DNA of 29,749 nucleotides from JALYGK01 sp036259835. GTDB taxonomy: Bacteria; Actinomycetota; UBA4738. This document shows, piece by piece, positions 1 through 7,797 of the stretch (positions are counted from its first letter, which is position 1; each line of letters begins with the position of its first letter). The DNA is taken from NCBI GenBank assembly GCA_036259835.1, contig DATABA010000134.1, positions 1 through 29,749 on the forward strand, written 5' to 3'. A model generated the notes under the pieces. The model saw only the letters and a list, made by a program, of their open reading frames with translations. It ran no database searches and was not told the DNA's origin. Both the position numbers and the translations under genes were made by a program.

Positions 1-259
1 CGGCCGCCGCGAACCCCCGGTTCGACTGGTTGCGGATCAGGCGGACGTCGGGGTGCTCGGTGGCCACGAGGTCGGTGCTTCCGTCGGACGACGCATTATC
101 GACGACGACCGCTTCCAGCCGTGCGTCGCCCGCCGCCTCGAATGCGGACCGCAGCGACCGCAGGATGAACGCCCCTGCGTTGTAGTTGACCACGACGACG
201 CCCAGGTCCGGAGCGGAATTCTCGGCGGCCGGAGACGTCCGCGATTCGGCAGGCGTCAC
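1..259 (-). CDS. Glycosyltransferase family 2, N-terminal part (cut by window edge)
   Basis: Read on the minus strand from a GTG at 259 to the window edge, 86 codons are visible. After a short Pro/Ala/Ser-rich lead of about 18 residues comes the GT-A fold start: a strand LGVVVVNYN, then VVVDNASSDGST (the nucleotide-sugar binding D-N-x-S-x-D-G-S motif), then LIRNQSNRGFAAA, which is the usual GT2 'N-x-G-F-A' element. The family transfers a sugar from an activated nucleotide donor, usually to a lipid-linked or polysaccharide acceptor at the cytoplasmic membrane. The start overlaps the stop of the upstream gene as GTGA, so the two are translationally coupled. It belongs to the minus-strand operon with Wzm/Wzt, which suggests a role in surface polysaccharide assembly. 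Donor and acceptor cannot be told from the fragment; the rest of the gene lies outside the window. Confidence 0.9.
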   Translation of the reverse strand, partial: MTPAESRTSPAAENSAPDLGVVVVNYNAGAFILRSLRSAFEAAGDARLEAVVVDNASSDGSTDLVATEHPDVRLIRNQSNRGFAAA

Positions 260-1749
260 GTGGCGTGTTGCGTTCTCGAGATGAGAAGGAGTCCGGCGAT
301 GATCAGGGCGACTCCCCCGTACCGCAGCGCTGAGATCGGTTCCTTCAGGACTAGGCGGTCGAACAGCAAGATCAGGACATACGTGAGCGAGGCGAACGGG
401 TACGCGAACGAGAGCGACGTCCGCGAGAGCACGATGAGCCAGACCGACGCCGAAAGAACGAACGTGAGAAGCCCCGCCCATACCGACGCGTTCAGCACGA
501 CACGCTTGACGAGGCCCACGGGATCACGAAGCGATAGCGGTATCTCCCCCTGCTGGGTGACCTGGTTCATTCCGTGCTTGAGCGTGAGCTGGGCCAAGGC
601 GGCCAGCGCCACGGATATCAGAATCAATCCAATCAGCACTTTCTTTCCTCTCCTCGTGACGGCTGCATGCGCTTCGGGATCCCATTCGGAATCGTGACGA
701 TGGTCCGACGACTTCTCGGTGCCGTCTCCGTTTTTGTCCATCGGCGCCTGGGATCGCTGGGCGTCGGAGCCGTCCGAACGAGGCGTCGCCACGGCCCGTC
801 GCAGCGCCGCCGCAAGTTCCTGATCGGTATGGACCACGACGTCTCGAGCACCAGCCTGTTCTGCGAGGCCGCCCACCGCCGTGACGATGGAGGGGGCTCC
901 GACAGCCTGCGCCTTGGCCAGGACGCCGGACGACCAGGACCGTCGGTACGGAAGAACCACCCAGTCCGCAGCCGATAGCCAGAGGTCGAATTCCTCGTCG
1001 GACACGAACTCATCGATCAGGGTGGCACCTGGCACCGAGGCACAGCGCTCGGCCAGGCTCCTCGCGTACTCGCGGTTTTCATCGGTTGGCTGTCGGACCG
1101 AACCGACGATGAACAGCTTCGCTCCATTCTCGACCGGAAACGCGTCGAGCACACGGTCAAAACCCTTCGATGGGTGGAGAAAGCCCGCGCACACGAGCAC
1201 GGTGCCCGCGTGGTCGATCCCCAGCTGCCTTCGCGCTTCGTCCCGCGGAGACGGCCGGGCCGCCACGTGGTGTGGGATCACGCCGCCACGGGCGGGGACG
1301 CCGTAGTCGTGCTCGAGGCGCTTCCGCTCCTGGTCGGTGTGGAACGACAACCGCCCGGCGCGCCGAAACGCCTGCCGCAGCAGCGCGTAATCCGGTCGCC
1401 ATCGAATCGGTGGGTCCGCCTCGTGCACCACGATCTCGAGCTGGGGGCGGCGAATGGCCAGCCAGAGCAGCGCGAGGGATGCCACCACCTTGCCGATGGG
1501 GCGGCGCGGTGGATGGAAGAGTGAGGGCTGGAAGTGGACCGTGATCCGGTCGTACCCGCGCCCGACGCGCCCGGCCTTGAAGAGCGCCTTCCCTCCCACG
1601 AAGCGCTCCCGAAGATCGCCGTCGCCGTCCGGAGGCGACAGGATCGTCACGTCGTGGCCGTCCGCCCGGAGCCGCTCCACCTGATGGTGCGCGTAGGCTG
1701 CGATTCCGTCTCGTCGCGGAGGGAACGGCGCCACCACCAGGATTCTCAT
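256..1749 (-). CDS. GT4-type glycosyltransferase fused to a small DMT/EamA-like membrane transporter domain
   Basis: Single 497-residue frame. Start chosen at ATG 1749 because GGCGGGGGA lies just upstream and MRILVVAPFPP is a typical GT-B N-terminus. Residues 1-325 look like a GT4 enzyme: PPRRDGIAAYA near the start, GFLHPSKGFDRVLDAF at about 189-204, and the donor-site region DWVVLPYRRSWSSGVLAKAQA at about 262-282. Residues about 326-360 form a polar, charged linker. Residues about 364-497 hold four predicted membrane helices with an SMR/ArnF-like pattern (LAQLTLKHG after helix 1, SFAYPFASLTYVLILLFDRLVLKEPIS between helices 3 and 4). By analogy the tail could move a lipid-linked sugar across the membrane that the GT domain loads; this is inference. 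An in-frame ATG at 741 (residue 337) could make the transporter as a separate product. Eleven bases separate the gene from wzt upstream; it overlaps the GT2 gene downstream by 4 bases. Confidence 0.85.
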   Translation of the reverse strand: MRILVVAPFPPRRDGIAAYAHHQVERLRADGHDVTILSPPDGDGDLRERFVGGKALFKAGRVGRGYDRITVHFQPSLFHPPRRPIGKVVASLALLWLAIRRPQLEIVVHEADPPIRWRPDYALLRQAFRRAGRLSFHTDQERKRLEHDYGVPARGGVIPHHVAARPSPRDEARRQLGIDHAGTVLVCAGFLHPSKGFDRVLDAFPVENGAKLFIVGSVRQPTDENREYARSLAERCASVPGATLIDEFVSDEEFDLWLSAADWVVLPYRRSWSSGVLAKAQAVGAPSIVTAVGGLAEQAGARDVVVHTDQELAAALRRAVATPRSDGSDAQRSQAPMDKNGDGTEKSSDHRHDSEWDPEAHAAVTRRGKKVLIGLILISVALAALAQLTLKHGMNQVTQQGEIPLSLRDPVGLVKRVVLNASVWAGLLTFVLSASVWLIVLSRTSLSFAYPFASLTYVLILLFDRLVLKEPISALRYGGVALIIAGLLLISRTQHAT

Positions 1750-1759
1750 TCCCCCGCCT

Positions 1760-2935
1760 TCAAAGGGTTTCCACACGGCATTCGACCGGGATGAAGATCG
1801 CGCCGGGGTTCTCCTCGCCCTTCACGACATCGAACGAGTAGCGGTGCTCCTGCATGTGATAGACGCGCCGCGAGTCGCGGGAGTGGACCCCGAGCGTCAC
1901 CCAATACCTGCCGTCGACCAGTGGGAGGCTCTTCAACAAGAACTGGACTCGCTGCTTGCCCTCGAACCGAGGCCAGCGCTTCCCCCTCCAGTCGGTATTC
2001 GTACCGAACACGAACTCGTTTTGCTCGTCGCGAATGGCGAAGGACACGACCGGATCTTCGACCGGGTTGTTCGCCTTGAGATCGACCTGGATCGTGACCT
2101 CGTCGCCCGGATGAAAGACCTCCACCCCTGTCCTGTTTGCCCCGAAAATCTCCGCCGAGACAATTTCGATTTCCTTGGTTCCCTCATCCCAGGCGTACGC
2201 GAGGTCCGTCCGGCTCATCAGGCGCCGAAAATCGCGGACCACCTGGCGAGGGTCACCCTGCGATGCAATTCGCCCGTGGTCCAACAGAACCGCGCGGTCG
2301 CAGACCCGGACGACCAGGTCGGGGACGTGGGTAACGAAGACGATCGTTCGCCCCTCTCGTTGAAAGGTTTCAACCCGTTCCAGGCACTTCGCCTGGAACG
2401 CGATGTCTCCGACGGCGAGCACTTCGTCGACCAAGAGGATCGACGGGTCGACGTGAACCGCCACCGCGAAACCAAGCCGCACGTACATCCCGGACGAATA
2501 GAACTTCACCTGGTTGTCGATGAAGTTCTCCAGTTCGGCGAAGCCCACAATGTCGTCGAAAAGCCGGTCGGTCTCCTGACGGGACAGCCCGAGGATCGAT
2601 GCGTTGAGGTACACGTTCTCGCGTCCGGTCAGCTCCTGGTGGAAGCCCGCCCCCAGTGCAAGTAGCGGGGCGATCCTTCCGCGAGTGGTGACGCGACCTT
2701 CGGTTGGACGAAGGATCCCGGCGATGATCTTGAGGAGCGTGGTCTTCCCCGAGCCGTTCGGGCCAATCAATCCCAGCGTCGAGCCCTGAGGGACCTCGAG
2801 AGAGACGCCTTTCAGCGCCCACAGGTCCTCGGACTTGCTTCGGAGCCGGATGAGTCGCTCTTTCAGCGATGACGGGCGGTCGCGGTGGAGCCGAAACCGC
2901 TTGCCGACTCCTTCCACGGTGATCGCCGGATCCAT
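1760..2935 (-). CDS. wzt: Polysaccharide ABC transporter ATP-binding protein (Wzt/TagH type) with C-terminal substrate-recognition domain
   Basis: 391 residues. The ATPase domain has Walker A GPNGSGKT (58-65), the Wzt/TagH-type signature YSSGMYVRLGFAVA (146-159), Walker B ILLVDEVLAVGD (166-177) and the switch His at 203. Residues about 245-391 form the extra beta-sandwich domain seen in Wzt proteins (from YAWDEGTKEIEIVSAEIFG onward), which in characterised O-antigen exporters binds the modified end of the glycan. With the permease it exports an undecaprenyl-linked polysaccharide made in the cytoplasm. ATG 2935 overlaps the permease stop as TAATG (one base), so the pair is coupled. A longer open frame exists upstream of 2935 but lies inside the permease gene. 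The presence of the C-terminal domain suggests that export is tied to a chain-terminating modification; the glycan itself is unknown. Confidence 0.93.
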   Translation of the reverse strand: MDPAITVEGVGKRFRLHRDRPSSLKERLIRLRSKSEDLWALKGVSLEVPQGSTLGLIGPNGSGKTTLLKIIAGILRPTEGRVTTRGRIAPLLALGAGFHQELTGRENVYLNASILGLSRQETDRLFDDIVGFAELENFIDNQVKFYSSGMYVRLGFAVAVHVDPSILLVDEVLAVGDIAFQAKCLERVETFQREGRTIVFVTHVPDLVVRVCDRAVLLDHGRIASQGDPRQVVRDFRRLMSRTDLAYAWDEGTKEIEIVSAEIFGANRTGVEVFHPGDEVTIQVDLKANNPVEDPVVSFAIRDEQNEFVFGTNTDWRGKRWPRFEGKQRVQFLLKSLPLVDGRYWVTLGVHSRDSRRVYHMQEHRYSFDVVKGEENPGAIFIPVECRVETL

Positions 2936-3843
2936 TACAGCTCCTCCGCGAAATCGCCGGACCGTCGAAAGAAGAACGACCATGTCAGCAGCAGCAGAAC
3001 CAGCGAGCCCACGGCAACGGCGCCGATGATCAGCGCGAGCCATGAGACTGAGACCGGCAGCAACACCAGCTCGCCGCCGGGAGCGACGGCACCGTACAGC
3101 GCGCGATGAAAGCCCTCCACGATCACCGCCATCGGGTTCGCCAGATACAGCTGGTAGAGGGACACCCCGAGCAGGTCTCGTTGAGCGAGCGTTGTGTAGA
3201 CAAAGCCGCTCTGGTAGACGATCGGCGTCATCCAAAACCACGCGAGGAGGGCAATGGCGAGAAGGTGCTGCACGTCCCGGTACCGGACGTTAGCGGCGGC
3301 GACGAAGAGTGCCACCGCAGCCGTGAACGTCAGCAGTGCGAAGAGCGACAGTGGAAGAAGGAGGAGGTTCCAACCGAGCACCCCAACACGAAAGATCACC
3401 ATGAATGCGGCGAGGACGAGCGCCTGCAGTGCCAGGTCGAACATCGTGCTCCCGATGGTGGCCAGCGGGAGAACCTCGGAGGGGAAATACGCCTTGGTCA
3501 CCAGGCTCGAGTTGTCGACGACGGAACGGGCCGCTTGGGAAACCGAACTGGAGAACAGTCCCCACGCGAGCAATCCGGACAGCAGGTAAACGGGGAAGTT
3601 GGGCATTCCCCTATTCAGCAGGACGCTGAATACCAAGGTGAACACCGCCAGGTAGAGCATCGGGTTGAGCATCGACCACGCCGCGCCGAGTACCGACGTC
3701 TTGTACTTCGCCTTGATCTCTCGCCGGATCAGGTTCCCCAATAGCTCACGCCACGCCCACAGGTCACGCAGACGGACGCGGAGCCCAAGCCTCGTCGGCT
3801 CCGACGTTCTGACGACGGGATGTGAAACAGCAGGCGTGGCCAT
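2935..3843 (-). CDS. wzm: Polysaccharide ABC transporter permease (Wzm/TagG type)
   Basis: 302 residues from ATG 3843, chosen because GAGGT sits 6 bases upstream and the protein then has the normal family length; an ATG further upstream would add 31 residues with no family match. The ABC-2 membrane domain starts with the conserved cytoplasmic segment LIRREIKAKYKTSVLGAAWSMLNP (about 38-61), followed by roughly six hydrophobic helices. The YRDVQHLL segment before helix 5 is also typical. It forms the membrane channel for Wzt and pushes a lipid-linked polysaccharide across the membrane. It is the first gene of the operon wzm-wzt-GT4/transporter-GT2. A candidate -10 box TAGACT is at 3891-3896, giving a 5' untranslated region of about 40 bases, in line with the visible ribosome binding site. 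Confidence 0.93.
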   Translation of the reverse strand: MATPAVSHPVVRTSEPTRLGLRVRLRDLWAWRELLGNLIRREIKAKYKTSVLGAAWSMLNPMLYLAVFTLVFSVLLNRGMPNFPVYLLSGLLAWGLFSSSVSQAARSVVDNSSLVTKAYFPSEVLPLATIGSTMFDLALQALVLAAFMVIFRVGVLGWNLLLLPLSLFALLTFTAAVALFVAAANVRYRDVQHLLAIALLAWFWMTPIVYQSGFVYTTLAQRDLLGVSLYQLYLANPMAVIVEGFHRALYGAVAPGGELVLLPVSVSWLALIIGAVAVGSLVLLLLTWSFFFRRSGDFAEEL

Positions 3844-3890
3844 TGCTACCTCGGGGCGGGTTTCGAACTGAAGTAGTGCTGCAGCTCGTG

Positions 3891-3896
3891 AGTCTA
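3891..3896 (-). promoter_or_regulatory. Candidate -10 box for the wzm operon
   Basis: On the minus strand this reads TAGACT, a match to the TANNNT -10 pattern seen repeatedly in the window. It lies 47 bases before the wzm ATG, leaving room for the GAGGT ribosome binding site. I see no clear -35 box. Confidence 0.4.
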
Positions 3897-3970
3897 GCAA
3901 GCACCTCATGCGTGGCAGCTGAGCGAATGCAATCAAAACGTCGCAACAGCTCAGCGCTCGATCGGTACGC

Positions 3971-3976
3971 TAGGCT
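3971..3976 (+). promoter_or_regulatory. -10 box of a probable leaderless promoter
   Basis: TAGGCT ends 9 bases before the ATG at 3986 and no Shine-Dalgarno sequence is present, so transcription should begin within a few bases of the start codon. The intergenic region 3844-3985 therefore holds two back-to-back promoters serving the two arms of the glycan locus. Confidence 0.5.
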
Positions 3977-3985
3977 GATCATCCG

Positions 3986-4432
3986 ATGGGTCTCTTCAAG
4001 AACCTGCTCAAGAACCTTCTGCCCGAGCGATACATCGAGTCGTACCGGCGACGCCGCGCGGTCCGAGCCTACATGCGGTCATTGAGCCACGAAATCTACG
4101 ATCGCCAGAAACAGCTCCGGATCGAAGAGCTCGAGGGAAAGATTCTCGCCCGCCGGCCCAGCCTCACGCACCGCTTGATGAAAGATCTCCTTGACCGAAT
4201 GGACGTGGTCATGGAGGGATTCCACCGGCAGCTCGAGGGACTTCGGGCCCGTCACGGGACCGAGCTGCGGGAGCTCCGCGAGGAAGTTCAGAACCTTCGC
4301 GCCTCGGTCGAAGCGCTGCGACGCGACCTGGAGCAGGCGGAAGGTGACGCAACCTCCACTCCGGCGTTTCGTTCAGGGGAAGGAGCCGAGAGGCGTGAGG
4401 CGCCCGCGGCGCTGACGCAAGCCATGGAGTGA
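3986..4432 (+). CDS. Coiled-coil protein with N-terminal amphipathic helix, unknown function
   Basis: 148 residues, no family recognised. The first 20 residues (GLFKNLLKNLLPERYIES region) alternate hydrophobic and basic residues and could form a membrane-surface amphipathic helix. Residues about 30-60 are very charged; residues about 65-115 have heptad-like Leu/Val spacing (LMKDLLDRMDVVMEGFHRQL, LRELREEVQNLRASVEALRRDL) and should form a coiled coil. The tail from about 117 is low-complexity. It has no transmembrane helix and no signal peptide. The ATG has a -10 box 9 bases upstream and no ribosome binding site, suggesting a leaderless message. It is 3 bases before the GT4 gene and divergent from wzm, so it is probably part of glycan assembly, for example a scaffold or chain-length ruler; that role is a guess from context and shape. 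Confidence 0.75.
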   Translation: MGLFKNLLKNLLPERYIESYRRRRAVRAYMRSLSHEIYDRQKQLRIEELEGKILARRPSLTHRLMKDLLDRMDVVMEGFHRQLEGLRARHGTELRELREEVQNLRASVEALRRDLEQAEGDATSTPAFRSGEGAERREAPAALTQAME

Positions 4433-4435
4433 GCC

Positions 4436-5710
4436 ATGCGCGTCGCGTGGTTTTCTCCCCTTCCTCCCATCCCCGCGGGTGTTTCGGACTATTCGTTCGA
4501 GCTGCTGCCCAGGATCGCCGAGCGCACCGAGGTCCACGCGTTCTCCATTCGTCCGCCCGATCAGCGCCTTCGCTCGCTGCTCAAGCCGAAGGCGCCGGCC
4601 GGCATACCGGTCACCTCTCCGCGGCCGGGTGCCCTGGTGTTTCCACCGTGGATGCTCGACCGAGGACTTGATGGTTACGACGCGGCCTTCTATCACCTCG
4701 GAAACAACCCTTTTCATCGGTTCGTGTATCAGGCAGCGCGCGCGCATCCAGGAATCGCCGTTTTTCATGACTTCGTCCTGCACCACCTCTTGGAGGCCAT
4801 GCTGTTCGAGGACCACCACGGGAGTCACCGGGAGTGGTACCGCGACGTCCTCGAGATGGACTACGGGGCGTTGGGGGGGCAACTTGCCGATCTTCGCGGC
4901 CGTGGCATCGCCACGCATCTCGAGAAGTTCGTCTTTCCGCTGAACGTGCATATCGCTCGGTCGTCTAAGGCGCTTATCACGCACAGTCACGATGTGGCCG
5001 AGCGGTTGGCCGAGGTTGCTCCGGACGTTCCGATCACTGTTATCCCGCACTATGCCCTCCAACCTCCGACGGACGTGGCCGCCGTGACTCGAGAGGAGGC
5101 CCGGGCGCGCCTGGGCTTGCCGCGTGAGGCCTTTCTGGTTGGACAATTCGGGTTCATCACGAAGCCGAAGCAACCCGGGGCGGTGTTGGGCGGGTTCGCT
5201 CGACTGGCGCAGCGCCGACCCGACGCACTGCTCCTCGTCGTGGGCGCGAACCATCTCGGGTTCGGGGTGCTCAACCTCATCGCCGCTCTGGGCCTGGAAC
5301 GACGGGTTCGACTGACGGGGTTCCTCGACCTTCCCCGGTTCTACCTGTATCTGAAGGCGTGTGACGTGGTGGTGAACCTTCGCTGGCCCAGCGCGGGTGA
5401 GGCGTCCGGAACGCTCGCCAGAGCGTTGGCCGTAGGACGAGCAGCCATCGTCAACAACGTGGGTTCGTTCAGCGAGGTGCCCAACGACGTGGCGCTGAAA
5501 GTCGAGGTGGACGGCGATCAGTCAGAGGAAGTGGGAACGCATCTCGTCCGCCTGGCGGAGAACCCAAGTCTTCGGACCGCACTCGAACAGAAGGCCCGCG
5601 AGTACGCCAGCACGGCACTCGACGCGAAGCGGTGCGCAGAGCTCTACTTGGAGGTCGCCCGGCAAGCGAGCGAGTCGAAATCTGCGGCGCCTATCCCTTC
5701 AAGCGCCTGA
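4436..5710 (+). CDS. GT4 family glycosyltransferase
   Basis: 424 residues, start ATG 4436 three bases after the stop of the coiled-coil gene. The N-terminus MRVAWFSPLPPIPAGVSDYS is the GT-B donor-independent start with the G-V-S/A-D-Y loop. HDFVLHHLL near 112-120 and the C-terminal Rossmann part (VGQFGFITKPKQP at about 236-248, RVRLTGFLDLPRFYLYLKACDVVVNLRWPSAGEASGTLARAL at about 287-328) match GT4 enzymes; the acidic residue of S-A-G-E-A-S-G-T is at the usual E-x7-E first-Glu region. It should add a sugar to a lipid-linked glycan at the cytoplasmic face. Sugar specificity cannot be read. The last 20 bases overlap the end of ligA on the other strand, so no intrinsic terminator separates the two converging transcripts. 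Confidence 0.9.
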   Translation: MRVAWFSPLPPIPAGVSDYSFELLPRIAERTEVHAFSIRPPDQRLRSLLKPKAPAGIPVTSPRPGALVFPPWMLDRGLDGYDAAFYHLGNNPFHRFVYQAARAHPGIAVFHDFVLHHLLEAMLFEDHHGSHREWYRDVLEMDYGALGGQLADLRGRGIATHLEKFVFPLNVHIARSSKALITHSHDVAERLAEVAPDVPITVIPHYALQPPTDVAAVTREEARARLGLPREAFLVGQFGFITKPKQPGAVLGGFARLAQRRPDALLLVVGANHLGFGVLNLIAALGLERRVRLTGFLDLPRFYLYLKACDVVVNLRWPSAGEASGTLARALAVGRAAIVNNVGSFSEVPNDVALKVEVDGDQSEEVGTHLVRLAENPSLRTALEQKAREYASTALDAKRCAELYLEVARQASESKSAAPIPSSA

Positions 5711-7751
5711 GGAATTCCTCTTCGTCAATCGTCTCGACGCCGAGCTGAAGCGCTCGGTCGTACTTCGACCCGGGATTCTCCCCGACCACGAGGAAGTCCG
5801 TTTTCTTGGAAACACTCGACGGGACGGTGGCTCCGGCTTGTTGCGCGGCCCTGGTCGCGTCGTCCCGGCTCATCGCCTGAAGGCTCCCCGTGATGACGAT
5901 GGTCTTTCCGCTGAGCGGTCCCTCTGGAGGCGCTTCGGGTTTCTCGTCGCGAACGCGAACACCGGCTTCGCGAAGACGCTTGATGAGATCACGGCTCTCG
6001 CGCTCCTGGAACCAGGCGTGGACGCTTCGGGCGATTTCTGGACCGATGCCTTCGATGGCGTTGAGATCTTCAACCGTCGCGGACTGAAGCTCGTCCAGCG
6101 AGGGAAACGCTCGAGCCAGGACCTGCGCGACGTGCCCGCCGACGTGCGGAATGGAGAGCGCGACCAGGAGGCGCCAGATGGGGCGGTCCTTTGACGCCTC
6201 GACCGCGGACATGAGGTTGGAAATCGATTTGTCCTTGAACCCGGGCAGCTCCGCCAGCCGCTCCGAAGTGAGGCGATAAATGTCCGCGGGGTCCTTCACC
6301 CACCCGCGGTCGAGGAGCGCCATCCCGGTCTTGTAACCGAGGTGCTCGATGTCCATGGCGCCTCTGGAAGCGAAGTGGAACAGCCACTCGATGTTCTGCG
6401 AGGGGCACCCCCGTCGGTTCGGACATCTCCAATAGGCCTCCCCCTCTCGGCGTACCAGTGCGGTTCCGCACGACGGACACTTCTTGGGAAACTGCCAGGG
6501 TCTCGCGTTCTTCGGCCGCTTCGAGACGACTGGTCCGACGACTTCGGGGATGACGTCCCCGGCACGCCGGACGATCACCGTGTCCCCCTCCCGAACGTCC
6601 TTGCGCTTGACTTCATCTTCGTTATGCAACGTCGCGGTCGTAACCGTCACCCCGCTCACGTAGACCGGCTCCAGATATGCGAATGGGGTGACGACCCCGG
6701 TGCGTCCGGTATGGACGCCGATCTCTCGAAGGAGCGTTGTCCGTTCCTCCGGTGGGAACTTGTATGCGATGGCCCACCGTGGCGCGTGGCTGGTGGCCCC
6801 GAGCTCTTCCTGGAGCGAGATCTGGTCGACCTTCACGACGACGCCGTCGATCTCGTAGTCGATGCTGTGCCGGTCGCGCTGCCACCGCTCGCAGAAGTTG
6901 AAGACCTCCTCGAGCGTCTCCATTCGATCCGTTCTGGGATCGACCGGAAGGCCCGCGTCTCGGAGGTACGCCAGCATCTCGGAATGGCGTTGGAACCGCC
7001 GTCCTTCAGCGACTCCCAGCCCGTGGCACCACAAGCGGAGGGGCCGTGACGCCGTGATCGATGGATCCTTTTGGCGAAGGCTCCCGGCCGCGCCATTCCT
7101 GGGATTGGCGAATACACGCTCACCTCGGGCGGCCAGCTCTTCGTTGAGCTTCTCGAAGGCCTTGACCGGGAGGTAGACCTCACCGCGAACCTCCAGCACT
7201 TGGGGGTGATCGGAGGCGCGGAGCCTCATGGGCACGGCGCGAATGGTCCGAATGTTGTCGGTGATGTCGTCGCCCACGAACCCGTCGCCCCTGGTAGCGC
7301 CCCGAACGTACTGCCCGTTCTCGTACGTCAGGGCGACGGCCAGCCCATCGATCTTCAGCTCACAAACGAAGTCAGCCTGCCGTCCGACTACCCGTTCGAC
7401 CCTCTTCCCCCAGGCGTTCAGCTCCTCCCAGGAGAAGGCGTTGTCGAGCGAGAGCATCGGAAGGCGGTGTTGAACCGGAGCAAACAGCTCCGCAGCGCGC
7501 GTGCCGCCGACGCGTTGGGTCGGGCTGCCGGGGGTGACGAGCTCCGGGAACTCCTCCTCATAACGCCGGAGCTCCCCCATGAGCTCGTCGTATTCCGCAT
7601 CCGAGACCTCAGGGTCGTCCAGTACGTAGTAGCGATAGTCGTGATAGTTGATGAGATCCCGAAGCTCCTCGACACGGCGTTTCGCTTCGGAACGCCGGCG
7701 CTCCTCGGGTTCTCGTCGCTCTTCGGTCTGCCGCTGACGGGTCCTGGCCAT
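5691..7751 (-). CDS. ligA: NAD-dependent DNA ligase
   Basis: 686 residues, the normal LigA length. Order of domains: Ia (NMN-binding, YHDYRYYVLDDPEVSDAEYDELM at about 36-58), adenylation domain with the nucleophile Lys133 in ELKIDG, OB fold around 330-410, zinc finger with Cys425, Cys428, Cys443 and Cys449, four helix-hairpin-helix motifs about 460-580, and a BRCT domain about 610-686. It seals nicks in replication and repair using NAD+. Compared with family members the N-terminus carries about 20 extra highly charged residues (RQRQTEERREPEERRRSEAKRR). It lies 46 bases downstream of mnmA in the same direction, an order common in Actinomycetota. A TACCCT box at 7766-7771 might supply an extra promoter. 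The gatCAB genes that often follow ligA in this phylum are replaced here by the convergent glycan gene. Confidence 0.98.
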   Translation of the reverse strand: MARTRQRQTEERREPEERRRSEAKRRVEELRDLINYHDYRYYVLDDPEVSDAEYDELMGELRRYEEEFPELVTPGSPTQRVGGTRAAELFAPVQHRLPMLSLDNAFSWEELNAWGKRVERVVGRQADFVCELKIDGLAVALTYENGQYVRGATRGDGFVGDDITDNIRTIRAVPMRLRASDHPQVLEVRGEVYLPVKAFEKLNEELAARGERVFANPRNGAAGSLRQKDPSITASRPLRLWCHGLGVAEGRRFQRHSEMLAYLRDAGLPVDPRTDRMETLEEVFNFCERWQRDRHSIDYEIDGVVVKVDQISLQEELGATSHAPRWAIAYKFPPEERTTLLREIGVHTGRTGVVTPFAYLEPVYVSGVTVTTATLHNEDEVKRKDVREGDTVIVRRAGDVIPEVVGPVVSKRPKNARPWQFPKKCPSCGTALVRREGEAYWRCPNRRGCPSQNIEWLFHFASRGAMDIEHLGYKTGMALLDRGWVKDPADIYRLTSERLAELPGFKDKSISNLMSAVEASKDRPIWRLLVALSIPHVGGHVAQVLARAFPSLDELQSATVEDLNAIEGIGPEIARSVHAWFQERESRDLIKRLREAGVRVRDEKPEAPPEGPLSGKTIVITGSLQAMSRDDATRAAQQAGATVPSSVSKKTDFLVVGENPGSKYDRALQLGVETIDEEEFLRRLKG

Positions 7752-7797
7752 GGCGAAGGAGTGGAAGGGTACACGCCGCCGATGACGGCGAGCGGCG

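Noticed and set aside
633..741. Two separate genes (GT4 and transporter) with a frameshift between them
   Set aside because: The frame is continuous through the linker with no stop and no ribosome binding site before the internal ATG, so a fusion is the simpler reading; kept as an alternative in the feature.
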